From the NCBI RefSeq assembly GCF_024723255.1, contig NZ_JANIAC010000001.1:139548-203547 (forward strand): 64,000 bases of DNA. The letters are read 5' to 3'. The position numbers were made by a program, and so were the translations under genes. The notes under the pieces are model-generated. The model saw only the letters and a program-made list of their open reading frames with translations. It was not told the DNA's origin and did not search any database. The number at the start of each line of letters is the position of its first letter. The first letter of the stretch is position 1. Origin of the DNA: Aestuariibaculum sp. M13. Lineage in GTDB: Bacteria > Bacteroidota > Bacteroidia > Flavobacteriales > Flavobacteriaceae. Shown piece after piece: positions 32,099-40,217 of the stretch.

Positions 32099-33703
32099 TT
32101 AGGATTTATTCTTTTGAAGAATACAAGTCACCAAGGACCTTTGAGGTAATTGAATGTTATTTATTGTTTTTGAAGTCTTTATTTTTTTTAGATTAAAATC
32201 AACCTCTGTATTAGTTAAATACATTTCTGAAACTATATAACCTTTTGGCAATCCTGATAATTTAACCGTTTTATTCGTGTGAAGTTGATTCACAAAAACA
32301 ATAACCAATTCATCATCTGACTTATACACCGAATGTAACACTTCTGAAATAGTTTCTTCATCTGATTTATTATCCACTCTGCGGGAAGCAATACGTTGCA
32401 TTCCTGGTTTTATAAATCTGGAATAATGCCCTAATGCCCATAACATCTTCGATTCGTAAAAACGACCTCCATATTGATTCTTATCAATATATATCAAACC
32501 GTCCTTATAGTTATACGGACTTATGGCCAGCCACCAATGCCAGGCCGAAGCATTCGCAAACACTAAGTCTGAATGGATAACCTTAGCCACATATAATGCT
32601 GCATCAATACCCAAATCTCTGCCACCACCTTTTATTTCAGAATTATCTTCTAATACACAATATTCGGTCATCCAATATTCCAAATCTGTTTGGCTCAACT
32701 TATCATTTAAAGATTTTCTGGTATTCATCAAAGTTTTGGAATTCCAGGTTGTAAAATAACTGTGCCCGGCCACTTTCTTGGCTACCGATTTTAAATCACC
32801 AACATAGCCTTTACTTTTCATATCGAAAAAATAATTGATTTGATTTCCTCTATGAGGTTTATCTGCTGTAGTATATAAATAATTGATTTTCGCGGCTTCT
32901 GTAAGTTCTATTTGACTTGAAATGCGATTAGCTTCAAAAGAACTATCGATAGCTTTAATAGCCTGAAACATTTCTTCGTTAGTCCATGGCGAACCTTCTT
33001 GCTTACAACACTCCCACTCCCACTGCGGTTCGTTAAAAGGACTTATATAATCAAACATAACCCCTGTTTTATCATAAACTCCCTTTACAACTTCAGACAA
33101 GAAATCGGCATATGCTTTATAATTATACTCTAAAAGATTTGAACGCATACCGTTATCTGACCAGGCGCTTTGATTTTCGGTATAGAATACTGGAGGACTG
33201 TTAACAAAACCAATAAATGTCTTTACCCCAAATTGTTTAGCCGCTTTTAAAAACCACTGCTGCCCCTCCTGCTTATTAAAATTGAAAGTCCCATCTGCAG
33301 TAACAAAACATTCTGCTTGTCTCCATTCATCTCTAATTTTACCAATTTTAATTCCTTGTTCTGTACTTCCTGCTCCTATATTAAACCGCCATGCTGTTAA
33401 CCCAATTCCTTCAGGACTTCCATCTTCCTTATTTTCTGTGCTAAACAGTAATTTTACTATCGCTTTTTTAGAGTCTTCAGGCCAATACTTGCCCACAAAC
33501 TGAGTAGACCAGGCATCTGAAGCTCCGAAATTATGAATGGTTTGAAACTTAGTTTCAGGATGAATCCGTATTTCAATAACGTCCGTCGCTGAAGAACTTT
33601 TTTGAGCAAAAGATATAGTGACGCACAATAAGCAGTAAAAAGCAATTTGCTTTTTTGTCTTTAGAAAATAATTCAATTTAAACAGTCTTTTTAGTTGGTT
33701 CAA
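32099..33703 (-). CDS. GH30 family endo-beta-1,6-galactanase candidate
   Basis: 534 aa. Clan GH-A barrel with acid/base Glu225 in YISPFNEPQWEW and nucleophile Glu347 in LEYWMTEYCVLED, then a small beta domain at the C-terminus (LVTCILQ). The motif context (FGASDAWSTQFVGKYW, RFNIGAGS, GFVNSPPVFYT) fits GH30, whose subfamily 5 contains endo-beta-1,6-galactanases. The frame opens with TTG at 33703; no ATG is available before the signal peptide (FYCLLCVTISFAQ), and a TTG at 33676 is an alternative. A perfect TAACTTTG (-7 type) at 33718-33711 would make the 33703 start nearly leaderless. It cuts beta-1,6-galactan side chains. Confidence 0.85.
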   Translation of the reverse strand: MNQLKRLFKLNYFLKTKKQIAFYCLLCVTISFAQKSSSATDVIEIRIHPETKFQTIHNFGASDAWSTQFVGKYWPEDSKKAIVKLLFSTENKEDGSPEGIGLTAWRFNIGAGSTEQGIKIGKIRDEWRQAECFVTADGTFNFNKQEGQQWFLKAAKQFGVKTFIGFVNSPPVFYTENQSAWSDNGMRSNLLEYNYKAYADFLSEVVKGVYDKTGVMFDYISPFNEPQWEWECCKQEGSPWTNEEMFQAIKAIDSSFEANRISSQIELTEAAKINYLYTTADKPHRGNQINYFFDMKSKGYVGDLKSVAKKVAGHSYFTTWNSKTLMNTRKSLNDKLSQTDLEYWMTEYCVLEDNSEIKGGGRDLGIDAALYVAKVIHSDLVFANASAWHWWLAISPYNYKDGLIYIDKNQYGGRFYESKMLWALGHYSRFIKPGMQRIASRRVDNKSDEETISEVLHSVYKSDDELVIVFVNQLHTNKTVKLSGLPKGYIVSEMYLTNTEVDFNLKKIKTSKTINNIQLPQRSLVTCILQKNKS

Positions 33704-33727
33704 GGAGTTTCAAAGTTAATTATTATA

Positions 33728-33743
33728 ACCCCTTTCGAGGGGT
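33728..33743 (-). other. UUCG-type tetraloop hairpin near the GH30 promoter
   Basis: ACCCCT (33728-33733), TTCG, AGGGGT (33738-33743). It overlaps the promoter-distal... proximal edge of the putative operator. If transcribed it would be very stable, but it could equally be part of the binding site. Confidence 0.35.
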
Positions 33744-33782
33744 AAGTATTGTCTAAAGAAGGGTTATATTATGTTCCTAAAC
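33737..33782 (-). promoter_or_regulatory. Putative HTCS operator, copy upstream of GH30
   Basis: Half-sites GGGTAAGTATTGTCTAAA (33740) and GGGTTATATTATGTTCCTAA (33761), again at a 21-bp period. The second half-site is more degenerate than in the other two copies. The 281-bp gap between GH30 and the divergent nitroreductase gene contains this site and a -7-like TAACTTTG at 33711-33718. Confidence 0.6.
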
Positions 33783-33984
33783 CAAATAATTGCTAAGGTT
33801 TTTTAATAATAATCATAAACACCAATTACTAGTATTAAATGTTTAGGAGTAATAAAAAAATGTCTTGGGGTAAAACTTAGTCAATCACCATTGTAGTTTT
33901 GAAGCTCCCCACATCTATTCTTATTTAGCCCTCAAAAAGTAGTATCTGAAATCAACTAAAAGCAAAGAATATCTAAATCAAAAT

Positions 33985-34584
33985 ATGAACCAACTGGAAT
34001 TAAATCAAACACTGCAATCAAATTCAAAAAATGACAAATCTTTAACACCTGATGAAAAAATTGAAGAACTTAAACGCATTCTTCACCTGGCTCCTTCCTC
34101 AATGAATATGCAACCCTGGCAGTTTACTTTTGTTAAAAATAAAAGTGTTAAACATAAACTGGCATTATCTTCTCTTGATCATGCTGAAAATATTAATCAA
34201 GCCGATGTTTTAATCGTTTTTAGTGTTGTTGATAATTTAGATTCCTTTCAATTAGTCATCGAAAAAGAACTTCCTGAAGGCCTGCAAGAACTTTACAATA
34301 ACATTAAAAACTTCACTTCGGAGTCTGATTTGAAAATTTGGTTTTCTAAACAAGTTTACATCGCATTTAGCATTGCTTTAGGCACAGCTGTTTCTCTGGG
34401 TTTGCATCCTACGCCTCTAGAAGATATTAAACCTGAGAAATACACTGAAATTTTAAACATGGTTGATTATAAACCAATTTTAACACTAGCTATAAATTTT
34501 GAAACCGAAAATGACTTTTTCGAATCTACAGACAAACCCAAAACGCGACGATGCATTGAAGATGTGATTATTAATATCGATTAA
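33985..34584 (+). CDS. Nitroreductase-family protein
   Basis: 199 aa, no signal peptide, cytoplasmic. The FMN-binding nitroreductase pattern is seen in RILHLAPSSMNMQPWQFTFV and in the later helix VYIAFSIALGTAVSLGLHPTPLE, with PILTLAINF near the end. Likely an NAD(P)H-dependent flavin oxidoreductase; the substrate cannot be told. It is transcribed away from the utilization locus and followed by a terminator-like hairpin. Confidence 0.85.
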   Translation: MNQLELNQTLQSNSKNDKSLTPDEKIEELKRILHLAPSSMNMQPWQFTFVKNKSVKHKLALSSLDHAENINQADVLIVFSVVDNLDSFQLVIEKELPEGLQELYNNIKNFTSESDLKIWFSKQVYIAFSIALGTAVSLGLHPTPLEDIKPEKYTEILNMVDYKPILTLAINFETENDFFESTDKPKTRRCIEDVIINID

Positions 34585-34697
34585 GCTCTTCATCATTTAC
34601 TTGCGACCCAAGGTGATTAATAGCAAACACACCTTTCATTAATAATGTTTTAACCATTATTATTCTCAAATTTACCAAAACATCAAGCTTGTTATTT

Positions 34698-34729
34698 AAA
34701 TCCTCCTAAGTCATTCTTTTGGAGGATTT
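34698..34729 (+). terminator. Terminator-like hairpin after the nitroreductase gene
   Basis: AAATCCTCC (34698-34706) pairs with GGAGGATTT (34721-34729), and TTTAAATT overlaps the end. It lies 114 bases after the stop. The rest of the 352-bp gap up to the AraC gene is AT-rich with no ORF and presumably holds that gene's promoter. Confidence 0.6.
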
Positions 34730-34936
34730 TAAATTAAATAACACTCTAAATCCATTTCAAACAGTTTTCAAAAGCTTTAAAGATTAGCTGCTATCCTCTA
34801 ATTTTTTATAAAAATTTATCTAAATTAGGATTCATCAACTAAGCCTGAATTCTGAAAAATATTTACTCATAATTTATTTATTTTAACAAAATTCAGCCTC
34901 TATTTTACTTAATTCTATTAATCGTTTTTTTCTCTC

Positions 34937-35893
34937 ATGACGTTTAAAAAAATACAATTTCGGTTAACAACACCGAGTAAATGGTATACCCATATAAATA
35001 GTTTAGTTCCATCAACCATAAACGACACACAACTTTTATTAAACCCTGAATTTGGACAGGGAAAACTAAAATACCTTGAAGTTCAAAATGGTCTGTGGGC
35101 CCAGTCAACCAACGTAATATTAAACGAGGATTTGATTTTAGAAAGGCTCGCCAGCGATCATAATGATATGTATTTAATAAATTTTTACCTCTCTAAAGCG
35201 GAAATTAAACAAACCGTTAAAAAGAAAACTATAAGCCAGACCATTGAAAATGTAAATATGATATTTTACTCTTCAATGACTTCGTCGCAAACCTGTGTTC
35301 CTGCCAACGAAACTATCTTGATTTTTAATTTACTTCTTTCCAAAGAATGGTTATTTAAAAACGTTATTCCAGATTATGAGCATTTGAGCAGTTTTTTTAA
35401 TACTAACCACCCTATTTGCCTTTCAGAAAATCTGGATTATAATTTAAAAAAACTCCTTAATCACATTAATTTTGATGAAAACAACAGACTGACATCGATT
35501 TCAGGGATATTACAAATTATAAACTATCTTTTTTTAAAGTTCGGAAAAAGAGAACTGGAATCAAGTAAAAACAATATCCACCCTGACGATTTAAATCAGT
35601 TATTAAAAATTCGTGAAATCTTAGACACCAATCCTCACAGAGAAATACAATTGGTAAATCTGTCTGAACAAGCCAGTATGAGCCTTTCTAAATTTAATCG
35701 CATTTTCAAACAAGTGTTTGGCACCACACCATATCAATACCATTTAAAACAGAAAATGGAAAAAGCGATGGAAACTTTACAGGAAAACAAACATTCGGTT
35801 TCCGAAACAGGGTTTTTAATGGGCTATTCTAATTTAAGTCAGTTTTCCAAGGCCTTTAAAAATCATTTTGGGATTTTACCAAGTGAAGTTTAA
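34937..35893 (+). CDS. AraC-family transcriptional regulator
   Basis: 318 aa. The C-terminal third carries two helix-turn-helix motifs typical of AraC/XylS: LVNLSEQASMSLSKFNRIFKQVFG and the second helix pair ending SETGFLMGYSNLSQFSKAFK, then HFGILPSEV. The N-terminal ~210 residues are an unrecognised sensor-like domain without membrane segments. Likely a cytoplasmic activator, possibly of the preceding nitroreductase gene; no binding site could be identified. Confidence 0.9.
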   Translation: MTFKKIQFRLTTPSKWYTHINSLVPSTINDTQLLLNPEFGQGKLKYLEVQNGLWAQSTNVILNEDLILERLASDHNDMYLINFYLSKAEIKQTVKKKTISQTIENVNMIFYSSMTSSQTCVPANETILIFNLLLSKEWLFKNVIPDYEHLSSFFNTNHPICLSENLDYNLKKLLNHINFDENNRLTSISGILQIINYLFLKFGKRELESSKNNIHPDDLNQLLKIREILDTNPHREIQLVNLSEQASMSLSKFNRIFKQVFGTTPYQYHLKQKMEKAMETLQENKHSVSETGFLMGYSNLSQFSKAFKNHFGILPSEV

Positions 35894-35939
35894 TTCACTG
35901 GCTTTTGGTAGTCTATTTAAATAGAGAATATCATAAATT

Positions 35940-35973
35940 AAAAAAGCTCCACTATTTCTAGTGAAGCTTTTTT
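35940..35973. terminator. Strong bidirectional terminator
   Basis: AAAAAAGCTCCACTA (35940-35954), TTTC loop, TAGTGAAGCTTTTTT (35959-35973): near-perfect stem with A and T runs on the two sides, 47 bases after the AraC stop. It would work on both strands. Confidence 0.85.
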
Positions 35974-36020
35974 AGTGACCACGCCAGGATTCAAACCTAT
36001 GACCTGTACTAGTGACTTCT
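35974..36020 (-). pseudogene. tRNA 3'-end-like fragment
   Basis: Read on the minus strand this contains a T-arm-like AGGTTTGAATCCT followed by GGCGTGGTCACT, as in a tRNA T-arm and acceptor 3' strand. No matching 5' acceptor strand (GTGACCAC) occurs upstream, and the loop reads TTTGAAT instead of TTCGAAT, so it is not an intact tRNA. Such fragments mark integration of a mobile element into a tRNA gene. The 272-bp gap 35894-36165 holds otherwise only the terminator. Confidence 0.45.
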
Positions 36021-36165
36021 AAAAGGATTAACCGTGTTTTAATTTTCAAGGTATCCTATTAGCAGACATATATTTTAAAATAGAATAGTATTTCTTAACT
36101 AACATTCTATTACAAAAATACTAATTCCATTTGATATTACATTGATACAAAACGTATTAAATAGA

Positions 36166-36474
36166 CTATAAATATTCTAATACAATGCTTTCTTCAATAC
36201 CGGTGTATTCTGAGAATTCCTGGACCGTGATAAACTGATGAGAGCTTTTGCCTAAGTAGGCTCTTATGTCATTAAGAAGTTTGCGGCCATAGCGCTCACT
36301 GCGGCCGGTGATGCGCTGAATGTCTTTCGGGTATATGCAAGCTCGTTCTACTTTCATTTTGGGGATTGTGACACTATATCCATACTTTATGAATACCTCA
36401 TCTTTACTTAAAAGTACTAAAAAGGCATAAGTTATCCAATTCGGAATAAGTGACTTATGACATTTTTCAGCCAT
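36166..36474 (-). CDS. Small uncharacterised protein, possibly DNA-binding
   Basis: 102 aa, no signal peptide. The C-terminal half (IYPKDIQRITGRSERYGRKL, then ITVQEFSEYTGIEESIV) looks like two short helix-turn-helix-like units, as seen in small regulators or excisionase-like proteins, but I do not recognise a named family. It is transcribed divergently from the 251-aa gene with only 45 bases between starts, an arrangement typical of a regulator beside its target. Confidence 0.6.
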   Translation of the reverse strand: MAEKCHKSLIPNWITYAFLVLLSKDEVFIKYGYSVTIPKMKVERACIYPKDIQRITGRSERYGRKLLNDIRAYLGKSSHQFITVQEFSEYTGIEESIVLEYL

Positions 36475-36519
36475 GACAAATATCGCTTGATTTGTTGAAA
36501 ATCAAAAAAACGAATAATT

Positions 36520-37275
36520 ATGGCTAGACAGACTGGTATTATTAAACTGAAAGGAACTATTGGTGATATTTCCTTTTACAAATCGAGTGACGGACACTTA
36601 GCACGAATTAAAGGTGGTCCGGATGCGAATAGAATTGCCAATGATCCAGCGTTCCAGAGAACACGTGAAAACGGTTCTGAATTTGGACGTGCAGGTAAAG
36701 GTGGTAAAGTGATTAGAAACGCCATTCGTGTGTTACTGCAGAATGCTAAAGACAAAAAGGTGGTTAGCCGATTAACCAAAACCTTAGTTGCAATTACTAA
36801 AACCGACCCGGTTAATGAGCGTGGTTCGAGAACCATCCAAGATGGAGATATGGGGTTATTGAGTAACTTTGAATTTAACACCAACGGAAAGTTAGGTGCT
36901 ACCCTATTTGCTCCGTTTGATGTGGCTTTTGATCGTGTTACCGGTGATGCTTCTTTATCCCTTGCTCCTTTTGCACCAACGATTAGAATTGCGGCACCGG
37001 CTGGCGCCACGCATTTTAAAATTGTAACTGGTGCTGCCGAACTGGATTTCCCGAATGAAGCTTCGGTGTTTGAGAGTGACGAAACCGGTATTTTACCTTA
37101 TGATGCTGCCGACACCGCTGCTATTGATTTAACAGTAACCGTTACACCTAACAGTTTACTTCCTGTGATTCAAGTTGTGGGTGTTGAGTTTTACCAAGAG
37201 GTAAACGGGCAAATGTACCCACTTAAAAATGGGGCTTACAATGCCTTAATGGTTGCGACTGTTGATACGGTGTAG
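36520..37275 (+). CDS. Conserved protein of a phage-like cassette, function unknown
   Basis: 251 aa, no signal peptide or membrane segment. The N-terminal half is basic and Gly/Arg-rich (MARQTGIIKLKGTIGDISFY, RTRENGSEFGRAGKGGKVIR). The C-terminal half is a beta-rich, Ala/Thr-rich domain (APAGATHFKIVTGAAEL, DLTVTVTPNSLLPVIQV). I recall similar proteins as multi-copy hypotheticals in Flavobacteriaceae but know no function. The gene is visibly richer in G+C than its surroundings. It starts a four-gene run with the DUF5675 and two holin-like genes, 1 base before the DUF5675 start. A DNA-binding or structural role is possible; neither is shown. Confidence 0.75.
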   Translation: MARQTGIIKLKGTIGDISFYKSSDGHLARIKGGPDANRIANDPAFQRTRENGSEFGRAGKGGKVIRNAIRVLLQNAKDKKVVSRLTKTLVAITKTDPVNERGSRTIQDGDMGLLSNFEFNTNGKLGATLFAPFDVAFDRVTGDASLSLAPFAPTIRIAAPAGATHFKIVTGAAELDFPNEASVFESDETGILPYDAADTAAIDLTVTVTPNSLLPVIQVVGVEFYQEVNGQMYPLKNGAYNALMVATVDTV

Positions 37276-37276
37276 T

Positions 37277-37672
37277 ATGGATCTGGTGATACACAGAACT
37301 TATTTTGAGGAGGGCACCAACGGTGTCCTCTTTATTAATGGTTCTTTCTTTGGGTTTACCATTGAACTGCCCTGGCAGGATAACACTAAAAACCTATCTT
37401 GTATACCGGAAGGTATTTACGAAGTAAAACCGAGGTATTCTAAACGGTTTAAACACCATTTACAGTTAATTGATGTCCCGAACCGAAGTCTTATTTTACT
37501 GCATGGTGGTAATGATGCCAAACGTGATTTACGGGGTTGTATTGCTCCGGTAACGCAGTTAACCGGGCTTGGTAAAGGTTTACAATCTCAGCCCTTATTA
37601 CAACAACTGGTTTCGCTTTGTTACCAAAGCCATGACCTCAACATTCCTGTTTTAATAACTATTAAATCTTAA
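37277..37672 (+). CDS. DUF5675 family protein
   Basis: 131 aa from ATG 37277, which begins one base after the stop of the previous gene; the longer frame from 37253 overlaps that gene and is less likely. The DUF5675 pattern is clear: FINGSFFGFTIELPWQDNTK, then SCIPEGIYEVKPRYS, LIDVPNRSLILLHGGNDAKR and RGCIAP. The family is common in phage and phage-like clusters; its biochemical activity is not established to my knowledge. Followed 4 bases later by the first holin-like gene. Confidence 0.85.
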   Translation: MDLVIHRTYFEEGTNGVLFINGSFFGFTIELPWQDNTKNLSCIPEGIYEVKPRYSKRFKHHLQLIDVPNRSLILLHGGNDAKRDLRGCIAPVTQLTGLGKGLQSQPLLQQLVSLCYQSHDLNIPVLITIKS

Positions 37673-37676
37673 ACTT

Positions 37677-37889
37677 ATGACCCTTATTGAACGCTATAAA
37701 TCTCCAACTCCCAAATTCTTTAGAACCTTAAGAAACATAGGCATTGCTTTAGCAACTGCCGGAGGCGCTATTATTGCCGCTCCAGTGGCTTTACCTGGCA
37801 TTGTTATAAGTATTGCGACCTATGTAAGTCTGGTCGGTACTGTCGCTACGGCTGTAAGCCAAGCAGTAGTTACCGATGAAACCAATTAA
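37677..37889 (+). CDS. Small holin-like membrane protein
   Basis: 70 aa. A short basic N-terminus (LIERYKSPTPKFFRTLR) is followed by two hydrophobic segments rich in Gly and Ala (NIGIALATAGGAIIAAPVAL; VISIATYVSLVGTVATAVSQ), the topology of small phage holins. It starts 4 bases after the DUF5675 stop. Function as a membrane pore is inferred from shape and context only. Confidence 0.65.
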   Translation: MTLIERYKSPTPKFFRTLRNIGIALATAGGAIIAAPVALPGIVISIATYVSLVGTVATAVSQAVVTDETN

Positions 37890-37894
37890 TACCA

Positions 37895-38083
37895 ATGAAC
37901 TACCCTGAAGCACATACTAAATACTCTATTATAGGTGGCACCTTCTTTTCTGCTTTACCCAGTATTGGGACTGAAGATTTTTTAACTACTGGTGTAATGG
38001 CTATTTTTGGTGCTCTGGTTAGTTATTTTGCTTCTTTGGCAATAAAATATGTACATCGTTATATAAAAAATAAACGCCCGTAA
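37895..38083 (+). CDS. Small holin-like membrane protein ending inside a terminator
   Basis: 62 aa with two hydrophobic segments (YSIIGGTFFSALPSI; GVMAIFGALVSYFASLAI) and a basic tail HRYIKNKRP. It follows the other small membrane protein by 5 bases. The last codons (KRP and stop) lie in the stem of the transcription terminator. A decayed copy of this tail with its terminator occurs at 44155-44195. Confidence 0.65.
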   Translation: MNYPEAHTKYSIIGGTFFSALPSIGTEDFLTTGVMAIFGALVSYFASLAIKYVHRYIKNKRP

Positions 38084-38100
38084 TTGGGCGTTAAGTTTTT
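38073..38100 (+). terminator. Rho-independent terminator of the phage-like cassette
   Basis: AACGCCC (38073-38079) pairs with GGGCGTT (38086-38092), followed by AAGTTTTT. The stop codon TAA (38081-38083) of the upstream gene is in the loop. Confidence 0.85.
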
Positions 38101-38186
38101 ATATGCTTTAGTAAAATAACATCTATACTAAGTACTAACATTAGTGATTAACTCCAGGTTTTTGTTGCAAGTCCAGTTTACTTCTT

Positions 38187-38609
38187 TTAATCATTATCAC
38201 ATCCAGAATAAGGTTCACCCCAACTAGTATCATCAAATTTTATTTTATTAATACTAAAATTCAGTTTATCAGAATTACTATCAACATAATAATATTGGGT
38301 AAATGTATCTCCTGCTTTAACAGTAAACCGCCCGTAATCAACTTTTGTTCCAATATTCCCTTTCACCTTAACATCCATAGAAACACTCTGCTTATATTTG
38401 TTTATAAAACGAATATACCATTTACCTGGATATTTATCCTTTTTAAATTGATATTGCATTAGTTTTAAACAGCTTGTTGTTTGTATAAAACTCCAATCAT
38501 TTTGAACAATAATTTCACTTTTAATATTCTTATTAAAAGAAGTTAAAACAAAAACTAAAATGATGCTAATTATAAAATAAGAATTAGTAATATTAATTTT
38601 CATTACCAC
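38187..38609 (-). CDS. Small secreted protein of unknown function
   Basis: 140 aa with an N-terminal hydrophobic segment (YFIISIILVFVLTSF), probably a signal peptide or anchor. The rest looks like a small beta-sandwich (WYIRFINKYKQSVSMDVKVK, FTVKAGDTFTQYYYVDS) ending in SGCDND. Two Cys residues could pair. No family recognised. It lies 27 bases after the 481-aa gene on the same strand, so the two are probably cotranscribed. Confidence 0.6.
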   Translation of the reverse strand: MVMKINITNSYFIISIILVFVLTSFNKNIKSEIIVQNDWSFIQTTSCLKLMQYQFKKDKYPGKWYIRFINKYKQSVSMDVKVKGNIGTKVDYGRFTVKAGDTFTQYYYVDSNSDKLNFSINKIKFDDTSWGEPYSGCDND

Positions 38610-38636
38610 AAAGTATATAATGTGTATTCATCTTAA

Positions 38637-40082
38637 TTAAAAAATAACAAAAGCTCCAAAATAAAGACCTCCAAGGTCATCAAATTCAGCATCTACTAAT
38701 TCTTCACTATAACTATAAGAAATAGGATAACTGTAACCAATTTTAAAAAACCAAAGTCTGGCAGATATACCCAAGCTTATAAAGCTTCCTGAATATTGAG
38801 AATAATTATCATTAAAATCTTTATCAACACCTTCAAATTCAGAATAAAATGTATTTAATTCAAGGCCTATTCCATCTATCCTTTTATTTTTGTTTCTAGC
38901 CAAATCAAATTCAAACCCAAAACCTAATTCAAAAGCATCATACTCTTCATACAATACCGAATTATCAGTTAATAATCCACCATAAATACTCATGCCAAAA
39001 TTGTCATTTATCATATATATTATTTCTGGACCATAACTATATACTTCTGCTAACTTAGCTATAAAACCGAGGCCAAAACGACTTTCTTCATCTTTACTTA
39101 CATCTGCTATCATTAATCCTGCAACGGTTGCCATTCCGAGAGCTACCCCTGCTTTATGATTAGCATAATCCGGAGAATCTGGTTTTTGATTTGTGACATT
39201 TGTACTTTTTGAACTAGAATTCAAATTTTCTTTTTCCTGTGGATCGTTACTTCGTTGTGTAATTTCACTTGAATCTGAGTTAGATTCTTCTACAATTATA
39301 GTAGCTTTATTATTAGAATCTGTCCCTTCAGACTTTTCAGATTTTAAAATTTCATTCTCACCGTCAGTATTAAATTCATTTTCATTTTGTTTATCTTCTA
39401 AATTTCTACTTAACCAATCTTCTGTGTCTCGTATATAATCGTCATAATTTCCCTTAGTATCCAGGCGTTTTAATTCTTTAAATAAAACCAACCTTTCCTC
39501 CATATCAGCCTGATTTTTCTCTCCCAAAGATCTTATTTTGTCTTTTATACCATTTATTTCGTCCTCTTTTGCTTTTCTCTTATCCATTTCTGCAATAATA
39601 CTTGAAAGATTATCATTACAATTCACATCCATATATTCACTCCAAAATGGATACTTTGCTTGAATCTCGCTACTAAAAACGATAGCCACACTTTCAATCA
39701 GAATACTTAAATCTTGTGAAGCATACTCAATTTCCCTTTTTTCAGAAGATCCAGCCCCTATCGCGGTTTTTCCTCCAATGCTACTGCCTAAAAAATATCT
39801 TGAAAAAGCAACATTAAAATCACTATTGTTCGTAATTGTTACACGATATGTATATTTCTTATCTTTAGTGTTTGATGCTTTTATTTCAACCAAAACATCT
39901 AAAAATTTAAAACAACTCTGTCCCTTAGTCCTTACATTAATAAAATCATTGACGTCGAAAACAGATTCTCCATCTACTAATGTTCGCCCAATACGAAATA
40001 CTTCTATTGTTGTAGAATTTTGACTAAATGTATAACTAGAAATGATAAACAATAGACTTGTTAGAATAGATTTCAATTTCAT
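38637..40082 (-). CDS. Secreted protein with coiled-coil middle and outer-membrane-barrel-like C-terminus
   Basis: 481 aa, signal peptide ending SYTFSQ. The N-terminal domain (residues about 25-165) is a beta-rich module. Residues about 165-215 are a charged coiled coil (MDKRKAKEDEINGIKDKIRS), followed by a Ser/Asn/Glu-rich linker. From about 310 there are alternating strands ending in aromatic residues (FGLGFIAKLAEVYSYGPEII, LWFFKIGYSYPISYSY, GLYFGAFVIF), like a small outer-membrane barrel with a C-terminal Phe. Function unknown. A plausible guess is an envelope-associated protein; no family is recognised. Confidence 0.6.
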   Translation of the reverse strand: MKLKSILTSLLFIISSYTFSQNSTTIEVFRIGRTLVDGESVFDVNDFINVRTKGQSCFKFLDVLVEIKASNTKDKKYTYRVTITNNSDFNVAFSRYFLGSSIGGKTAIGAGSSEKREIEYASQDLSILIESVAIVFSSEIQAKYPFWSEYMDVNCNDNLSSIIAEMDKRKAKEDEINGIKDKIRSLGEKNQADMEERLVLFKELKRLDTKGNYDDYIRDTEDWLSRNLEDKQNENEFNTDGENEILKSEKSEGTDSNNKATIIVEESNSDSSEITQRSNDPQEKENLNSSSKSTNVTNQKPDSPDYANHKAGVALGMATVAGLMIADVSKDEESRFGLGFIAKLAEVYSYGPEIIYMINDNFGMSIYGGLLTDNSVLYEEYDAFELGFGFEFDLARNKNKRIDGIGLELNTFYSEFEGVDKDFNDNYSQYSGSFISLGISARLWFFKIGYSYPISYSYSEELVDAEFDDLGGLYFGAFVIF

Positions 40083-40217
40083 AAGTTAAAAATTTATTGG
40101 TTGGTTACTTTTCAAAATAAAAACAATATATCACACCAATAAATACCCCTAAATAGGTATTTTCAAAAACAGCTTCCCTTTATAATTTTAACATGCTAAT
40201 AATTAACATATTAAAAA

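Noticed and set aside
36576-37010. Minus-strand 144-aa frame inside the 251-aa cassette gene
   Set aside because: Antisense shadow of a gene with good coding features; no independent start context.
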